The translations under genes were made by a program, and so were the position numbers. A stretch of DNA of 51,218 bases from Thermoleophilia bacterium (GTDB lineage: Bacteria > Actinomycetota > Thermoleophilia > Gaiellales > Gaiellaceae), in contig JAICLU010000002.1 in assembly GCA_025925195.1 (NCBI GenBank), positions 1 through 51,218 of the forward strand, read 5' to 3'. Below the pieces are notes generated by a model. The model searched no databases, was not told where the DNA came from, and saw only the letters and a list, made by a program, of their open reading frames with translations. The stretch's first letter is position 1, and each line of letters opens with the position of its first letter. Of the stretch, positions 8,716 through 16,935 are shown piece by piece.

Positions 8716-10024
8716 GGATGGGCTCCTCCCTCGGTGACAGTGCGTGCAGACGGCTGAAGATCGTGTCGACGTGGCGCGTGTACGCGCTCAGGTCGAAGAC
8801 CTCGTCGAGGTCGATGCGTCCTGCGATCGCGTCGTCGGCGCGCACGAGGTCGCGGAAGTCGAGCTCCTCGTCCCAGGCGCGCATGGCGTTCCGCTGTACG
8901 GCGCGATACGCGTCGTCCCGTGAGAGGCCCGACTCGACGAGCGCGAGCAGCACGCGCTGGCTGAAGAAGAGGTAGAAGCTGGCCTCCAGGTTCCGGCGCA
9001 TGCGCTGCTCCCGGACGACGAGACCGTCCATCAGCCAGGTGAAGCGGTCGAGCATGTAGTCGAGCGCGAGGAACGCATCCGGGACGACGACGCGCTCGGC
9101 GGACGAGTGCGAGATGTCGCGCTCGTGCCAGAGCGCCACGTTCTCGAGGCCGACGACGGCGGCCGCGCGGACGACGCGCGCGAGGCCGCAGATCCGTTCG
9201 GCGACGACGGGGTTGCGCTTGTGCGGCATCGCGGACGAGCCCTTCTGTCCCTTCCCGAACGGCTCCTGCGCTTCCGCGACCTCGGTGCGAGCGAGGTGGC
9301 GGATCTCGAGCGCGAACTTGTCCAGGGACGACGCGACGACGGCGAGCGCCGCGAGGAGCTCGGCATGGCGGTCGCGCTGGAGGATCTGCGTCGACGTCGG
9401 AGCGGGCTCGAGCCCGAGGCGGCCGCACGCGATGCGCTCGAGCTCCGGGTCGGTCGCGGCGTACGTGCCGACGGCGCCCGAGAGCTTGCCGACGCGCATG
9501 CCCTCGAGCGCGCGCGCCACACGGCGTCGGCTCCGGTCGAGCTCGAATGCCCAACCTGCGAGCTTCAGCCCGAAGGTCGTCGGCTCGGCGTGGACGCCGT
9601 GCGTGCGTCCCATCTGGAGCGTGTCGCGGTGCTGCTCGGCGCGGGCGACGACGGTGGCGAAGGCCGCGTCGATTCCCTCGAGGATCAGGCTGCCGGCCTC
9701 GCGGATCTGGATCGCGAGCGCGGTGTCGACGACGTCGGAGCTCGTCAGGCCGTAGTGGAACCAGCGGCCCTCGTCGCCCAGCTTTTCCGCGACCGCGTCG
9801 ACGAACGCGGCGGTGTCGTGATGGAGGGTCGCCTCGATCTCGGCGACCCGCTCGGGCGTCGGAGCGGTCGCGTTCGCCTCGAGTGCCCGGGCGGCGTCGG
9901 CGGGGACGACTCCGAGCTCGGCCCAGGCGGCGGTGGCTGCCAGTTCGACCGCGAGCCAGGTGCGCAGCTTCCCCTCGTCCGACCAGATGCTGGCCATGGC
10001 CGGGCGGGAGTAGCGGGCGATCAC
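8708..10024 (-). CDS. purB: Adenylosuccinate lyase
   Basis: GLTSSDVVDTALAIQ, MGRTHGVHAEPTTFG, GSSAMPHKRNP signature; GTG 10024 with TACACT 7 nt upstream. Confidence 0.97.
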   Translation of the reverse strand: MIARYSRPAMASIWSDEGKLRTWLAVELAATAAWAELGVVPADAARALEANATAPTPERVAEIEATLHHDTAAFVDAVAEKLGDEGRWFHYGLTSSDVVDTALAIQIREAGSLILEGIDAAFATVVARAEQHRDTLQMGRTHGVHAEPTTFGLKLAGWAFELDRSRRRVARALEGMRVGKLSGAVGTYAATDPELERIACGRLGLEPAPTSTQILQRDRHAELLAALAVVASSLDKFALEIRHLARTEVAEAQEPFGKGQKGSSAMPHKRNPVVAERICGLARVVRAAAVVGLENVALWHERDISHSSAERVVVPDAFLALDYMLDRFTWLMDGLVVREQRMRRNLEASFYLFFSQRVLLALVESGLSRDDAYRAVQRNAMRAWDEELDFRDLVRADDAIAGRIDLDEVFDLSAYTRHVDTIFSRLHALSPREEPIHV

Positions 10025-10031
10025 TCATTGC

Positions 10032-10037
10032 AGTGTA
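10032..10037 (-). promoter_or_regulatory. -10-like TACACT 7 nt before purB GTG 10024
   Basis: Minus-strand TACACT-gcaatga-GTG. Confidence 0.55.
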
Positions 10038-10126
10038 AAGCCCGCCCCCGTCGGCGCCTCCGACCCCGAACTCACCCTTTGGGGGGACAGCAGCCGTCCG
10101 GAGGCCGCGGTACTTTCGGGAGATAA

Positions 10127-11329
10127 ATGCTATGCGAAACTCATAAAGACATGGTTTTCAAGGGCGCGATGCGCCTGCTCGTCCTCGGCGGGGTCGCGCT
10201 CGTCGCGACCGGCGGCGTGGCGTCGCGACTGCCCGGCCACGCGGCGCCGCTCACGGCGCAGAGCGCCACCGATCTGAGCAGGCCGGCCGCCTACACGGCG
10301 TTCGGCCGAGCGCTGCGCGGCGTGGCCGTTCACGAGTCGAAGAAGTCGGCCGTCCGGCACCTCGCGAAGCCGGCGCCCCCGCGGCCGCACGCGCAGACAC
10401 CCCACACGGCGCACCCACGGACGGCGCACCCACAGACGGCGCACCCACAGACGGCCGCCCAGCTACAGACAGGGCAGCTCGCGCAGGCGCAGACCGTGTC
10501 CGCTTCGACGGCGCGCGCGACGATCTCGCTCTACGAGCACACGACGTCGCAGGCGGCGCTGCGCGACCAGGGGTGCGAGGCGGCCAAGCGCGGCGTCGGC
10601 GGCATCGTGATCCTCGACTTCGGCCAGCCTGCCTACAACGGCCACACGTACGGCACGTATCTCTTCTCCGGTCGCTTCGCGGGCAACGCGAAGATCACGG
10701 GGGCGATGCTCGCCTACGCCCTCGGCTACCGCAGTTGCCTGCCGCAAGGGTCGACGCTCTCGATCTCGCTCGCCCGTGGGACGAGCAACTACCACCCGCA
10801 GGTGCCGAACGCGTACCAGGCGGGAAGTCGCTGGGCGCGCGAGACGCAGAAGCTCGAGCGGCTCCTCGGTGAGCGCGGTCTCGCGCGGCACGTCACCTCC
10901 GCTGCGGCCGACGATGTCGAGCCGTCGTGGGACAGGTCGTTCCATCGCACGCGCGACTTCTTCCGCGGCTACAGGGCGGCGGGGACGGGGCACGTCCTCT
11001 ACAACTTCGGCTCGCTCGACGGCGGCGTCGGCAGCGTCTGGAACGCCAAGCAGATCTTCTACGTCGCGTCGGGGATGAAGTACGTCGCCGCGATTCCGGA
11101 GATCTACAACCACGCGATGGCGCAACAGTGGGCCGAGCTCGCGCACATCGCCAAGCACCGGTACCACCGGCCGCTCAAGTTCGCGGGCGTCATGACGCAG
11201 CACACCTCTCGCAACCACGCGATGAAGCCGCGTGATGCGCACAAGGTGCTCGTCCGCGCGCTCGCGAGCGTCGGCTCGGGTGTCGCCGAGGTCCCGCCGG
11301 CGCTGACGAACATCCGCTCGGCCGAATAG
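10127..11329 (+). CDS. Secreted protein of unknown function, TIM-barrel/GH-like C-terminal region
   Basis: N-terminal hydrophobic segment, T/H/P/Q repeat linker, then domain with SAAADDVEPSWDRSF, GHVLYNFGSLDGG, YVAAIPEIYN. Start uncertain (10127, 10151 or 10169). Confidence 0.65.
   Translation: MLCETHKDMVFKGAMRLLVLGGVALVATGGVASRLPGHAAPLTAQSATDLSRPAAYTAFGRALRGVAVHESKKSAVRHLAKPAPPRPHAQTPHTAHPRTAHPQTAHPQTAAQLQTGQLAQAQTVSASTARATISLYEHTTSQAALRDQGCEAAKRGVGGIVILDFGQPAYNGHTYGTYLFSGRFAGNAKITGAMLAYALGYRSCLPQGSTLSISLARGTSNYHPQVPNAYQAGSRWARETQKLERLLGERGLARHVTSAAADDVEPSWDRSFHRTRDFFRGYRAAGTGHVLYNFGSLDGGVGSVWNAKQIFYVASGMKYVAAIPEIYNHAMAQQWAELAHIAKHRYHRPLKFAGVMTQHTSRNHAMKPRDAHKVLVRALASVGSGVAEVPPALTNIRSAE
10406..10450 (+). 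repeat. Three tandem copies of a 15-bp repeat (acggcgcacccac[g/a]g) encoding TAHPx units
   Basis: acggcgcacccacgg/acggcgcacccacag/acggcgcacccacag, read directly; in frame in the secreted protein linker. Confidence 0.9.
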
Positions 11330-11335
11330 CCCCGT

Positions 11336-11365
11336 CCCGAACGGACAGGGCCCGAACGGACAGGG
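11336..11365 (+). repeat. Two tandem copies of cccgaacggacaggg
   Basis: Exact 15-bp tandem duplication directly after the stop of the 10127 gene. Confidence 0.92.
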
Positions 11366-11366
11366 C

Positions 11367-11482
11367 CCGGTGTCAGACACGGCGGTTTCGTGACGAAGTC
11401 GTTACACGCAACCATGCGGGTTTGCGCCGATTTCGTGTCACGAAAGTGTGACGGATCGCCCTACGTGCGTGTCAGACACCGG
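11367..11482. repeat. Nested inverted-repeat intergenic element (possible bidirectional terminator or REP-like element)
   Basis: Outer arms ccggtgtcagacac (11367-11380) / gtgtcagacaccgg (11469-11482), one central mismatch; inner arms tttcgtgac (11386-11394) / gtcacgaaa (11437-11445); perfect palindrome tttcgtgtcacgaaa (11431-11445). Confidence 0.7.
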
Positions 11483-11484
11483 TT

Positions 11485-11892
11485 TTAGGCGCCGAGGATG
11501 CGGGCGGCGAGGTGGCCCGCGTTCTTCGCGTTGTCGACGCCGACGGTGGCGACCGGGACGCCGGGGGGCATCTGCGCGATCGCGAGCAGCGCGTCGAGCC
11601 CGTCGAGCACGCTGAGGCTCGACTTGAGCGGGACGCCGATCACCGGCAGGTCGGTGTGCGCCGCAACGGCTCCCGGCAGGGCGGCGGCCAGGCCGGCGCC
11701 GCAGATCAGCACGCGCAGGCCGCGCTCGCGCGCGGTGCGCGCGTACTCGGCGACGGCATCCGGAGTCCGGTGCGCCGACCGGACGTCGAACTCGTAGCCG
11801 ATCCCCTTCTCGTCGAGGACGTCGATCGCGCCCTGCATCCGCTCGCGGTCGGACTCGGAGCCGACGAGGATGCCGACCTTGACGTCAGCCAT
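11485..11892 (-). CDS. purE: 5-(carboxyamino)imidazole ribonucleotide mutase
   Basis: [50 protein letters not shown]. Confidence 0.96.
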   Translation of the reverse strand: MADVKVGILVGSESDRERMQGAIDVLDEKGIGYEFDVRSAHRTPDAVAEYARTARERGLRVLICGAGLAAALPGAVAAHTDLPVIGVPLKSSLSVLDGLDALLAIAQMPPGVPVATVGVDNAKNAGHLAARILGA

Positions 11893-13051
11893 TCGCGATG
11901 TCCCGGCGGAATTGCATGCCGCCGAAATGTATGCGGTCGACGGCCCGGTACGCGGCGGTTCGGGCGACCTCGACGGTGTCGCCCGTCCCGACGACGTTCA
12001 GCACGCGACCGCCGTTCGTGACGAGCCGGCCGTCGTGCAGCGCCGTCCCGGCATGGAAGACGTGCGCGCCGGTCGCGGTGGCGTCGGCGACCCCCTCGAT
12101 CGGAGTGCCGATGTCGCCGCGCTCCGGGTAGCCGCGGCCCGCGAGCACGACCGTCACGGCTGCCCCCGCCGACACACCGATCGGCGCCGGGCCGCCCGCG
12201 AGGATCGGCAGCAGGTCGGTCTCGAGTCGCGGCAGCAGCGACTGCGTCTCCGGATCGCCGAAGCGACAGTTGAACTCGATCACGCGCAGCCCGTCCGGCG
12301 TTCGCATCAGGCCCGCGTAGAGGAGCCCCTGGAACGGCATCCCGCGCTTCGCGAGCTCGCGGAGCACGGGCCGGTGCACGGTGTCGAGGATCTCGTCGGC
12401 CTCGTCGTCGGCGACATCCGGCAGCGGCGAGAACGAGCCCATGCCGCCCGTGTTCGGGCCGGCGTCGCCGTCGCCGATCCGCTTGTAATCGCGCGCGGCC
12501 GGAAACGCGCACGCTTGCTCGCCCGCCGCGACCGCGAAGAGCGACAGCTCCGGCCCTTCGAGCAGCTCCTCGACGTGAAAGGGCGGCGACACCGCCGCCA
12601 GCGCCTCGTCGAGCTCCGACTGCGTGTGGCAGACCCAGACGCCCTTGCCCGCGGCGAGCCCGTCGGCCTTCACGACGCACGGAGGCTCGGCCGCCGCCAG
12701 CGTGCGTGCGTTCGCGACACCCGCCGCGTCCATGACGTCCTTCGCAAACGCCTTCGAGCCCTCGATCCGTGCGGCGGCGGCGCTCGGCCCGAACACGGCC
12801 AGCCCTCGATGCCGCAGCTCGTCCGCGAGGCCGGCGACGAGCGGTCCCTCCGGGCCGACGACGACGAGGTCGACGCGCAGCTCCGCGGCGAGCGAGGCCG
12901 CGTCGTCCGCGCGCACCGGGTGGCAGTGCGCGAGCTCGGCGATCCCGGGGTTCCCCGGCGCCGCGTGCAGCTCTGTGAGGGACGGGCTCTGCGAGATCGA
13001 CCAGGCGAGTGCGTGCTCGCGACCGCCCGATCCGACGACGAGCACCTTCAC
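11885..13051 (-). CDS. purD: Phosphoribosylamine-glycine ligase
   Basis: MKVLVVGSGGREHALAW, FGPSAAAARIEGSKAFAKD, MGSFSP, EFNCRFGDPETQ. Confidence 0.97.
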   Translation of the reverse strand: MKVLVVGSGGREHALAWSISQSPSLTELHAAPGNPGIAELAHCHPVRADDAASLAAELRVDLVVVGPEGPLVAGLADELRHRGLAVFGPSAAAARIEGSKAFAKDVMDAAGVANARTLAAAEPPCVVKADGLAAGKGVWVCHTQSELDEALAAVSPPFHVEELLEGPELSLFAVAAGEQACAFPAARDYKRIGDGDAGPNTGGMGSFSPLPDVADDEADEILDTVHRPVLRELAKRGMPFQGLLYAGLMRTPDGLRVIEFNCRFGDPETQSLLPRLETDLLPILAGGPAPIGVSAGAAVTVVLAGRGYPERGDIGTPIEGVADATATGAHVFHAGTALHDGRLVTNGGRVLNVVGTGDTVEVARTAAYRAVDRIHFGGMQFRRDIANG

Positions 13052-13096
13052 GGTACGAGTGTTTCAGGTTCGACGGGCGGGCGCACACTCGAAGCT

Positions 13097-13453
13097 ATGT
13101 ACGAACCAGGCCTCGACAGGCACGAGTGGGAGAGCGAGATGCAGGCGCTCGAGGACCAGCTCGGCGAGAACCCGGCGGAGGCGCTGCCGGAGCTCGACCG
13201 GCTGCTGGAGCGGATGCTGCTCGAGACCGGCTACGACATCACCGACCCGGTCGTGCGTGAGGGGGACGAGCGCGAGGTCGTGTCCGAGTTCCTCGCCGCG
13301 CGTGAGATCACGATGCTCGCCGAGAAGGACGAGGGCGACGTCGGGCCGGGTGACGTGGCTGCGGCGATCAACGGCTACCGCGCCGTGTTCGACCATCTCG
13401 TCTCGAGCCGCAGTGCGTCCGATCCGGACCTCGGCGCAGCCGACGACGCGTAA
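13097..13453 (+). CDS. Hypothetical acidic protein, 118 aa
   Basis: ATG 13097 with CACACT hexamer 7 nt upstream; continuous acidic sequence. Confidence 0.65.
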   Translation: MYEPGLDRHEWESEMQALEDQLGENPAEALPELDRLLERMLLETGYDITDPVVREGDEREVVSEFLAAREITMLAEKDEGDVGPGDVAAAINGYRAVFDHLVSSRSASDPDLGAADDA

Positions 13454-13456
13454 CCT
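13451..13456 (+). promoter_or_regulatory. -10-like TAACCT 7 nt before fdhD ATG 13464
   Basis: TAACCT-ccgcgcc-ATG. Confidence 0.55.
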
Positions 13457-13463
13457 CCGCGCC

Positions 13464-14243
13464 ATGGAGGCGCCGCCCTACGCGAGTGCGGCCGTGGACG
13501 TCGTCCGGCTCCCGGCGGGCGCGTGCGAGCGCGATGCGGTCGCGGTCGAGGAGCCGCTCGAGATCCGGATCGGCGGCCGGCCGGTCGCCGTGACGATGCG
13601 GACGCCCGGGCACGACGAGGAGCTCGCGCTCGGCTTCTGCCTCTCGGAGGGCCTGCGGCCGACCGCCGCCCGCGTCCCCGACGACCTCGCCGCCAACGCG
13701 ATCGACGTCGACGCGCCCGGATTCGACCCGCACCGGCTGCAACGCAGCTTCTACACGTCGTCGTCATGCGGCGTGTGTGGCAAGGGCGCACTCGAGGCGG
13801 TCTCGGTCGAGGCCGCCCGCGTCGACTCGCAGCTGCGGGTGCCGCTCGCGCTCGTCTCGGCCCTGCCGGACCGGCTGCGCGACGCGCAGGCGACGTTCGC
13901 GGCGACGGGTGGCCTGCACGCGACGGGTCTGTTCAATGCCGACGGAGACCTGCTCTGCGCCCGGGAGGACGTCGGCCGCCACAACGCTTTCGACAAGGTG
14001 GTCGGCCGCGCGTTCCTCGACGGCGGCCTGCCGCTCGCCGGCTGCGTCATCTGCGTCAGTGGACGGCTCTCGTTCGAGCTGGTGCAGAAGGCGGCCGTCG
14101 CCGGGTGCCCGATCGTCGTGGCGGTCGGCGCGCCGTCGTCGCTCGCCGTCGACCTCGCCCGCGACCGCGGCATCACGTTGTGCGGCTTCGTCCGCGACGG
14201 CCGCGCGAACGTCTACAGCGAGCCGTGGCGCATCGAGGGCTGA
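13464..14243 (+). CDS. fdhD: Formate dehydrogenase accessory sulfurtransferase FdhD
   Basis: TPGHDEELALGFCLSEG, SSSCGVCGKGALE, GGLHATGLF, REDVGRHNAFDKV, SGRLSFELVQKA. Confidence 0.96.
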   Translation: MEAPPYASAAVDVVRLPAGACERDAVAVEEPLEIRIGGRPVAVTMRTPGHDEELALGFCLSEGLRPTAARVPDDLAANAIDVDAPGFDPHRLQRSFYTSSSCGVCGKGALEAVSVEAARVDSQLRVPLALVSALPDRLRDAQATFAATGGLHATGLFNADGDLLCAREDVGRHNAFDKVVGRAFLDGGLPLAGCVICVSGRLSFELVQKAAVAGCPIVVAVGAPSSLAVDLARDRGITLCGFVRDGRANVYSEPWRIEG

Positions 14244-14707
14244 CGGGCGTCCTGCTTGCGGGCGGCGAGAGCCGCCGCTTCGGCTCGCCGAAGGCGGACG
14301 CGCGTTTCCAAGGTGAGACGCTCGCCGCGCGCGCCTGGCGGCTGCTCGGGGAGGCGTGCGACGAGCGGCTGCTCGTCGGGCCGGGAGGCCTCCCTGATCC
14401 CGGTACGGGACCGGTGGCCGCGATCGCCGCAGGCCTGCGCGCGGCGACGCACGACGTCTGCGTCGTCGTCCCGGTCGACATGCCGCTGCTCACCGTCGCC
14501 GCGCTCCACGTCCTCGCCGACGCCTGCCGCGACGCGGCGGTCGCACAACACGGGCCGCTGCCGTGCGCCGTCCGCCGCGACGCGTTCCCGGCCACGGACG
14601 AACGCCGACTGCGCGCTGTCCTCGCCGGTCTCGACACGGCGCAGGTCGAACTGGACGAGAATGTGCTCGTGAACGTCAACACACCAGAGGAGCTGACGAG
14701 CCTATGA
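14225..14707 (+). CDS. mobA: Molybdenum cofactor guanylyltransferase
   Basis: GTG 14225; TGVLLAGGESRRFGSPKADARFQGETL nucleotidyltransferase motif, PVDMPLLT, VNVNTPEEL; overlaps the fdhD 3' end by 19 nt. Confidence 0.9.
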   Translation: MAHRGLTGVLLAGGESRRFGSPKADARFQGETLAARAWRLLGEACDERLLVGPGGLPDPGTGPVAAIAAGLRAATHDVCVVVPVDMPLLTVAALHVLADACRDAAVAQHGPLPCAVRRDAFPATDERRLRAVLAGLDTAQVELDENVLVNVNTPEELTSL

Positions 14708-15450
14708 GCGGCGTCTTCCACATCTCGGGCGACGCGTACGACGCGTTCATGGGCCGGTACTCGGTTCGCCTGGCGCCGCTCTTCGCGGACTTCGCCGGGG
14801 TCGAGGCCGGTCAGCGGGTGCTCGACGTGGGTGCCGGTACCGGCGCGCTGACAGCGGAGCTCGCACGCCGCCGGGCGGACGTCGCCGCCGCCGAGCCCTC
14901 GCCGGAGTTCTGCGCGGTGCTCCAGAGCCGGTTTCCGGACGTCGACGTCCACCAGGCCGCCGCCGAGCAGCTGCCGTTCGCCGGGGACTCGTTCGACGTC
15001 GCGCTCGCCCAGCTCGTGGTCGCGTTCATGGCGGACGCGCCCGCGGCGATCGAGGAGCTGAGCAGGGTCGCCCGCACGGTGGCGGTGTGCATGTGGGGGA
15101 CGACCGAGGTCGAGCTGTTCGCCGCCATCAACCGCACCGCGTCGATCGTCGGCGGCGGTGGGGAGACGACGGCGCGCCGCTATCGCACCAGCGAAGAGCT
15201 CGCGGAGCTCCTCGCCTCGGTGGGCGACGTCGAGACCGCCGAGCTCGACGTGTCGGCCGGCTACGAGGACTACGACGACTTCTGGCGTGCGCTCGCCGGC
15301 GAGGTCGGACCGGCCGGCGCCTGGCTGAACGGCCTCGACGACGAACAACGGGTGCGGGTGCGCGAGGAGATGCACCGGCAGCTCGGCAGTCCGAGCGGCG
15401 CGTTCGAGCTGACCGGCCGGTGCTACGCGGCGAAGGTCACGCGCGCGTGA
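14704..15450 (+). CDS. Class I SAM-dependent methyltransferase
   Basis: VLDVGAGTGALTAEL motif I, LPFAGDSFDVALAQLVVAFM; ATGA overlap with mobA stop. Confidence 0.9.
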   Translation: MSGVFHISGDAYDAFMGRYSVRLAPLFADFAGVEAGQRVLDVGAGTGALTAELARRRADVAAAEPSPEFCAVLQSRFPDVDVHQAAAEQLPFAGDSFDVALAQLVVAFMADAPAAIEELSRVARTVAVCMWGTTEVELFAAINRTASIVGGGGETTARRYRTSEELAELLASVGDVETAELDVSAGYEDYDDFWRALAGEVGPAGAWLNGLDDEQRVRVREEMHRQLGSPSGAFELTGRCYAAKVTRA

Positions 15451-16711
15451 GCACCGAGGCGCGGTCGGCCCCGGTGCCGACGAGCGTCACCTCGACGTCG
15501 AGCTCCCGCTCGACGAACTCCACATAGCCTCGCGCCGCTTCGGGCAGCTCGCCCGCGGATGCGCAGCCGTCGAGCGGCTCGCTCCAGCCGGGCAGCACGT
15601 CGTACACCGGCTCGGCAGCGTGGAAATCGCTCTGGTGCGCCGGAAAGTCGCGCGTCTCGCCGCCGTCGGGCGTGCGGTAGCGCACGCAGACCGGGAGCTC
15701 GTCGAAGTGCGACAGGACGTCGAGCTTCGTCAGGGCGAGCTGGTCGATCCCGTTGACCCGCACGGCATACCGCAGCGCGACGAGGTCGAGCCAGCCGCAG
15801 CGCCGGCTGCGCCCGGTGACCGTTCCGTACTCGTGGCCGAGCTCCCGCATGCGCTCCTGGTCGGCCCCCTCGATCTCGGACGGGAACGGGCCTTCGCCGA
15901 CGCGCGTGACGTACGCCTTCGCGACGCCGATCACGCGGTCGATCCGCTGGGGGCCGATGCCGACACCGGTCGCCGCGTTCGAGGCGACGGGGTTCGACGA
16001 GGTGACGAACGGATACGTCCCGTGGTCGAGGTCGAGCAGTGTCGCCTGCGCCCCCTCGAACAGAACGTCCTTGCCTGCGCGCAGCGCGTTGTCGACGTAG
16101 AGCGACGTGTCGGCGACGTACCGGCGCAGCCGCTGTGCATGCCCCTCGTACTGCGCGGCGACCGTCTCGAGGTCGAACGGCTCGCTGTCGTAGACGCGCT
16201 GCAGCCAGAGGTTCTTCTCCGCGAGCGCGACCTCGATCTTCTGGCGCAGGATCTTCGGATCGAGGATGTCCTGGACGCGGATGCCGAGGCGCATCGCCTT
16301 GTCGGCGTAGCAGGGCCCGATGCCGCGCTTCGTCGTGCCGATCGCGAGCTTGCCGAGCCGGCGCTCACTCGCCTGGTCGATCGCCAGATGCCACGGCATG
16401 ATCAGGTGCGCGTTACCCGACACGTAGACCTCGTCCGTCGAGCGCCCGCGCGACTCGAAGTCGTCGAGCTCGCCGATCAGCACCTCGAGGTCGACGACGC
16501 AGCCGTTGCCGATCACGCACGGCTTGCCGCGCACGATGCCGCTCGGCAGCGCGCGGATCTTGTACGTCTCGCCGTCGACGACGATCGTGTGCCCGGCGTT
16601 CGGGCCGCCCTGGTAGCGGCAGACGACGTCCGAATCCTGCGCGAGCAGGTCGACGATCTTGCCCTTCCCCTCGTCGCCCCACTGCGCCCCGACGATGACG
16701 GTCGCAGGCAC
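15437..16711 (-). CDS. purA: Adenylosuccinate synthetase
   Basis: GTG 16711; VIVGAQWGDEGKGKIVDLL, QGGPNAGHT, GTTKRGIGPCYADKAMR, TGRSRRCGWLDLVALRYA. Confidence 0.97.
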   Translation of the reverse strand: MPATVIVGAQWGDEGKGKIVDLLAQDSDVVCRYQGGPNAGHTIVVDGETYKIRALPSGIVRGKPCVIGNGCVVDLEVLIGELDDFESRGRSTDEVYVSGNAHLIMPWHLAIDQASERRLGKLAIGTTKRGIGPCYADKAMRLGIRVQDILDPKILRQKIEVALAEKNLWLQRVYDSEPFDLETVAAQYEGHAQRLRRYVADTSLYVDNALRAGKDVLFEGAQATLLDLDHGTYPFVTSSNPVASNAATGVGIGPQRIDRVIGVAKAYVTRVGEGPFPSEIEGADQERMRELGHEYGTVTGRSRRCGWLDLVALRYAVRVNGIDQLALTKLDVLSHFDELPVCVRYRTPDGGETRDFPAHQSDFHAAEPVYDVLPGWSEPLDGCASAGELPEAARGYVEFVERELDVEVTLVGTGADRASVLTRA

Positions 16712-16718
16712 GGCCCGA

Positions 16719-16724
16719 AGTGTA
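16719..16724 (-). promoter_or_regulatory. -10-like TACACT 7 nt before purA GTG 16711
   Basis: Minus-strand TACACT-tcgggcc-GTG. Confidence 0.55.
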
Positions 16725-16737
16725 GGCGGCGGCCCGG

Positions 16738-16935
16738 CTACGCGGCGGAGGCCGTGGCCGGCGCTGCCCCTGCCGGCGGCTCGCGCCGCTCGATGCGGAT
16801 CGGATGACCGCCGCGGCAGAGGAACACGCCCTCGTCGAGATCGCCGTCGAGCCGTCCCGCAAACGTCGTCCCGCACGTGTCGCAGGTCGCGGAGAACGTC
16901 GTCTCGATCGGGCCGATCGGGACGACCTGCGTCAC
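16738..16935 (-). CDS. Small zinc-ribbon-like protein, 65 aa
   Basis: CDTCGTTF...FLCRGGH putative metal ligands; GTGA overlap with the upstream dnaB stop. Confidence 0.65.
   Translation of the reverse strand: MTQVVPIGPIETTFSATCDTCGTTFAGRLDGDLDEGVFLCRGGHPIRIERREPPAGAAPATASAA

Noticed and set aside
10406-10450. Short tandem repeats as a possible CRISPR
   Set aside because: Contiguous 15-bp repeats with no spacers, in-frame in a protein linker; no cas genes in the window.
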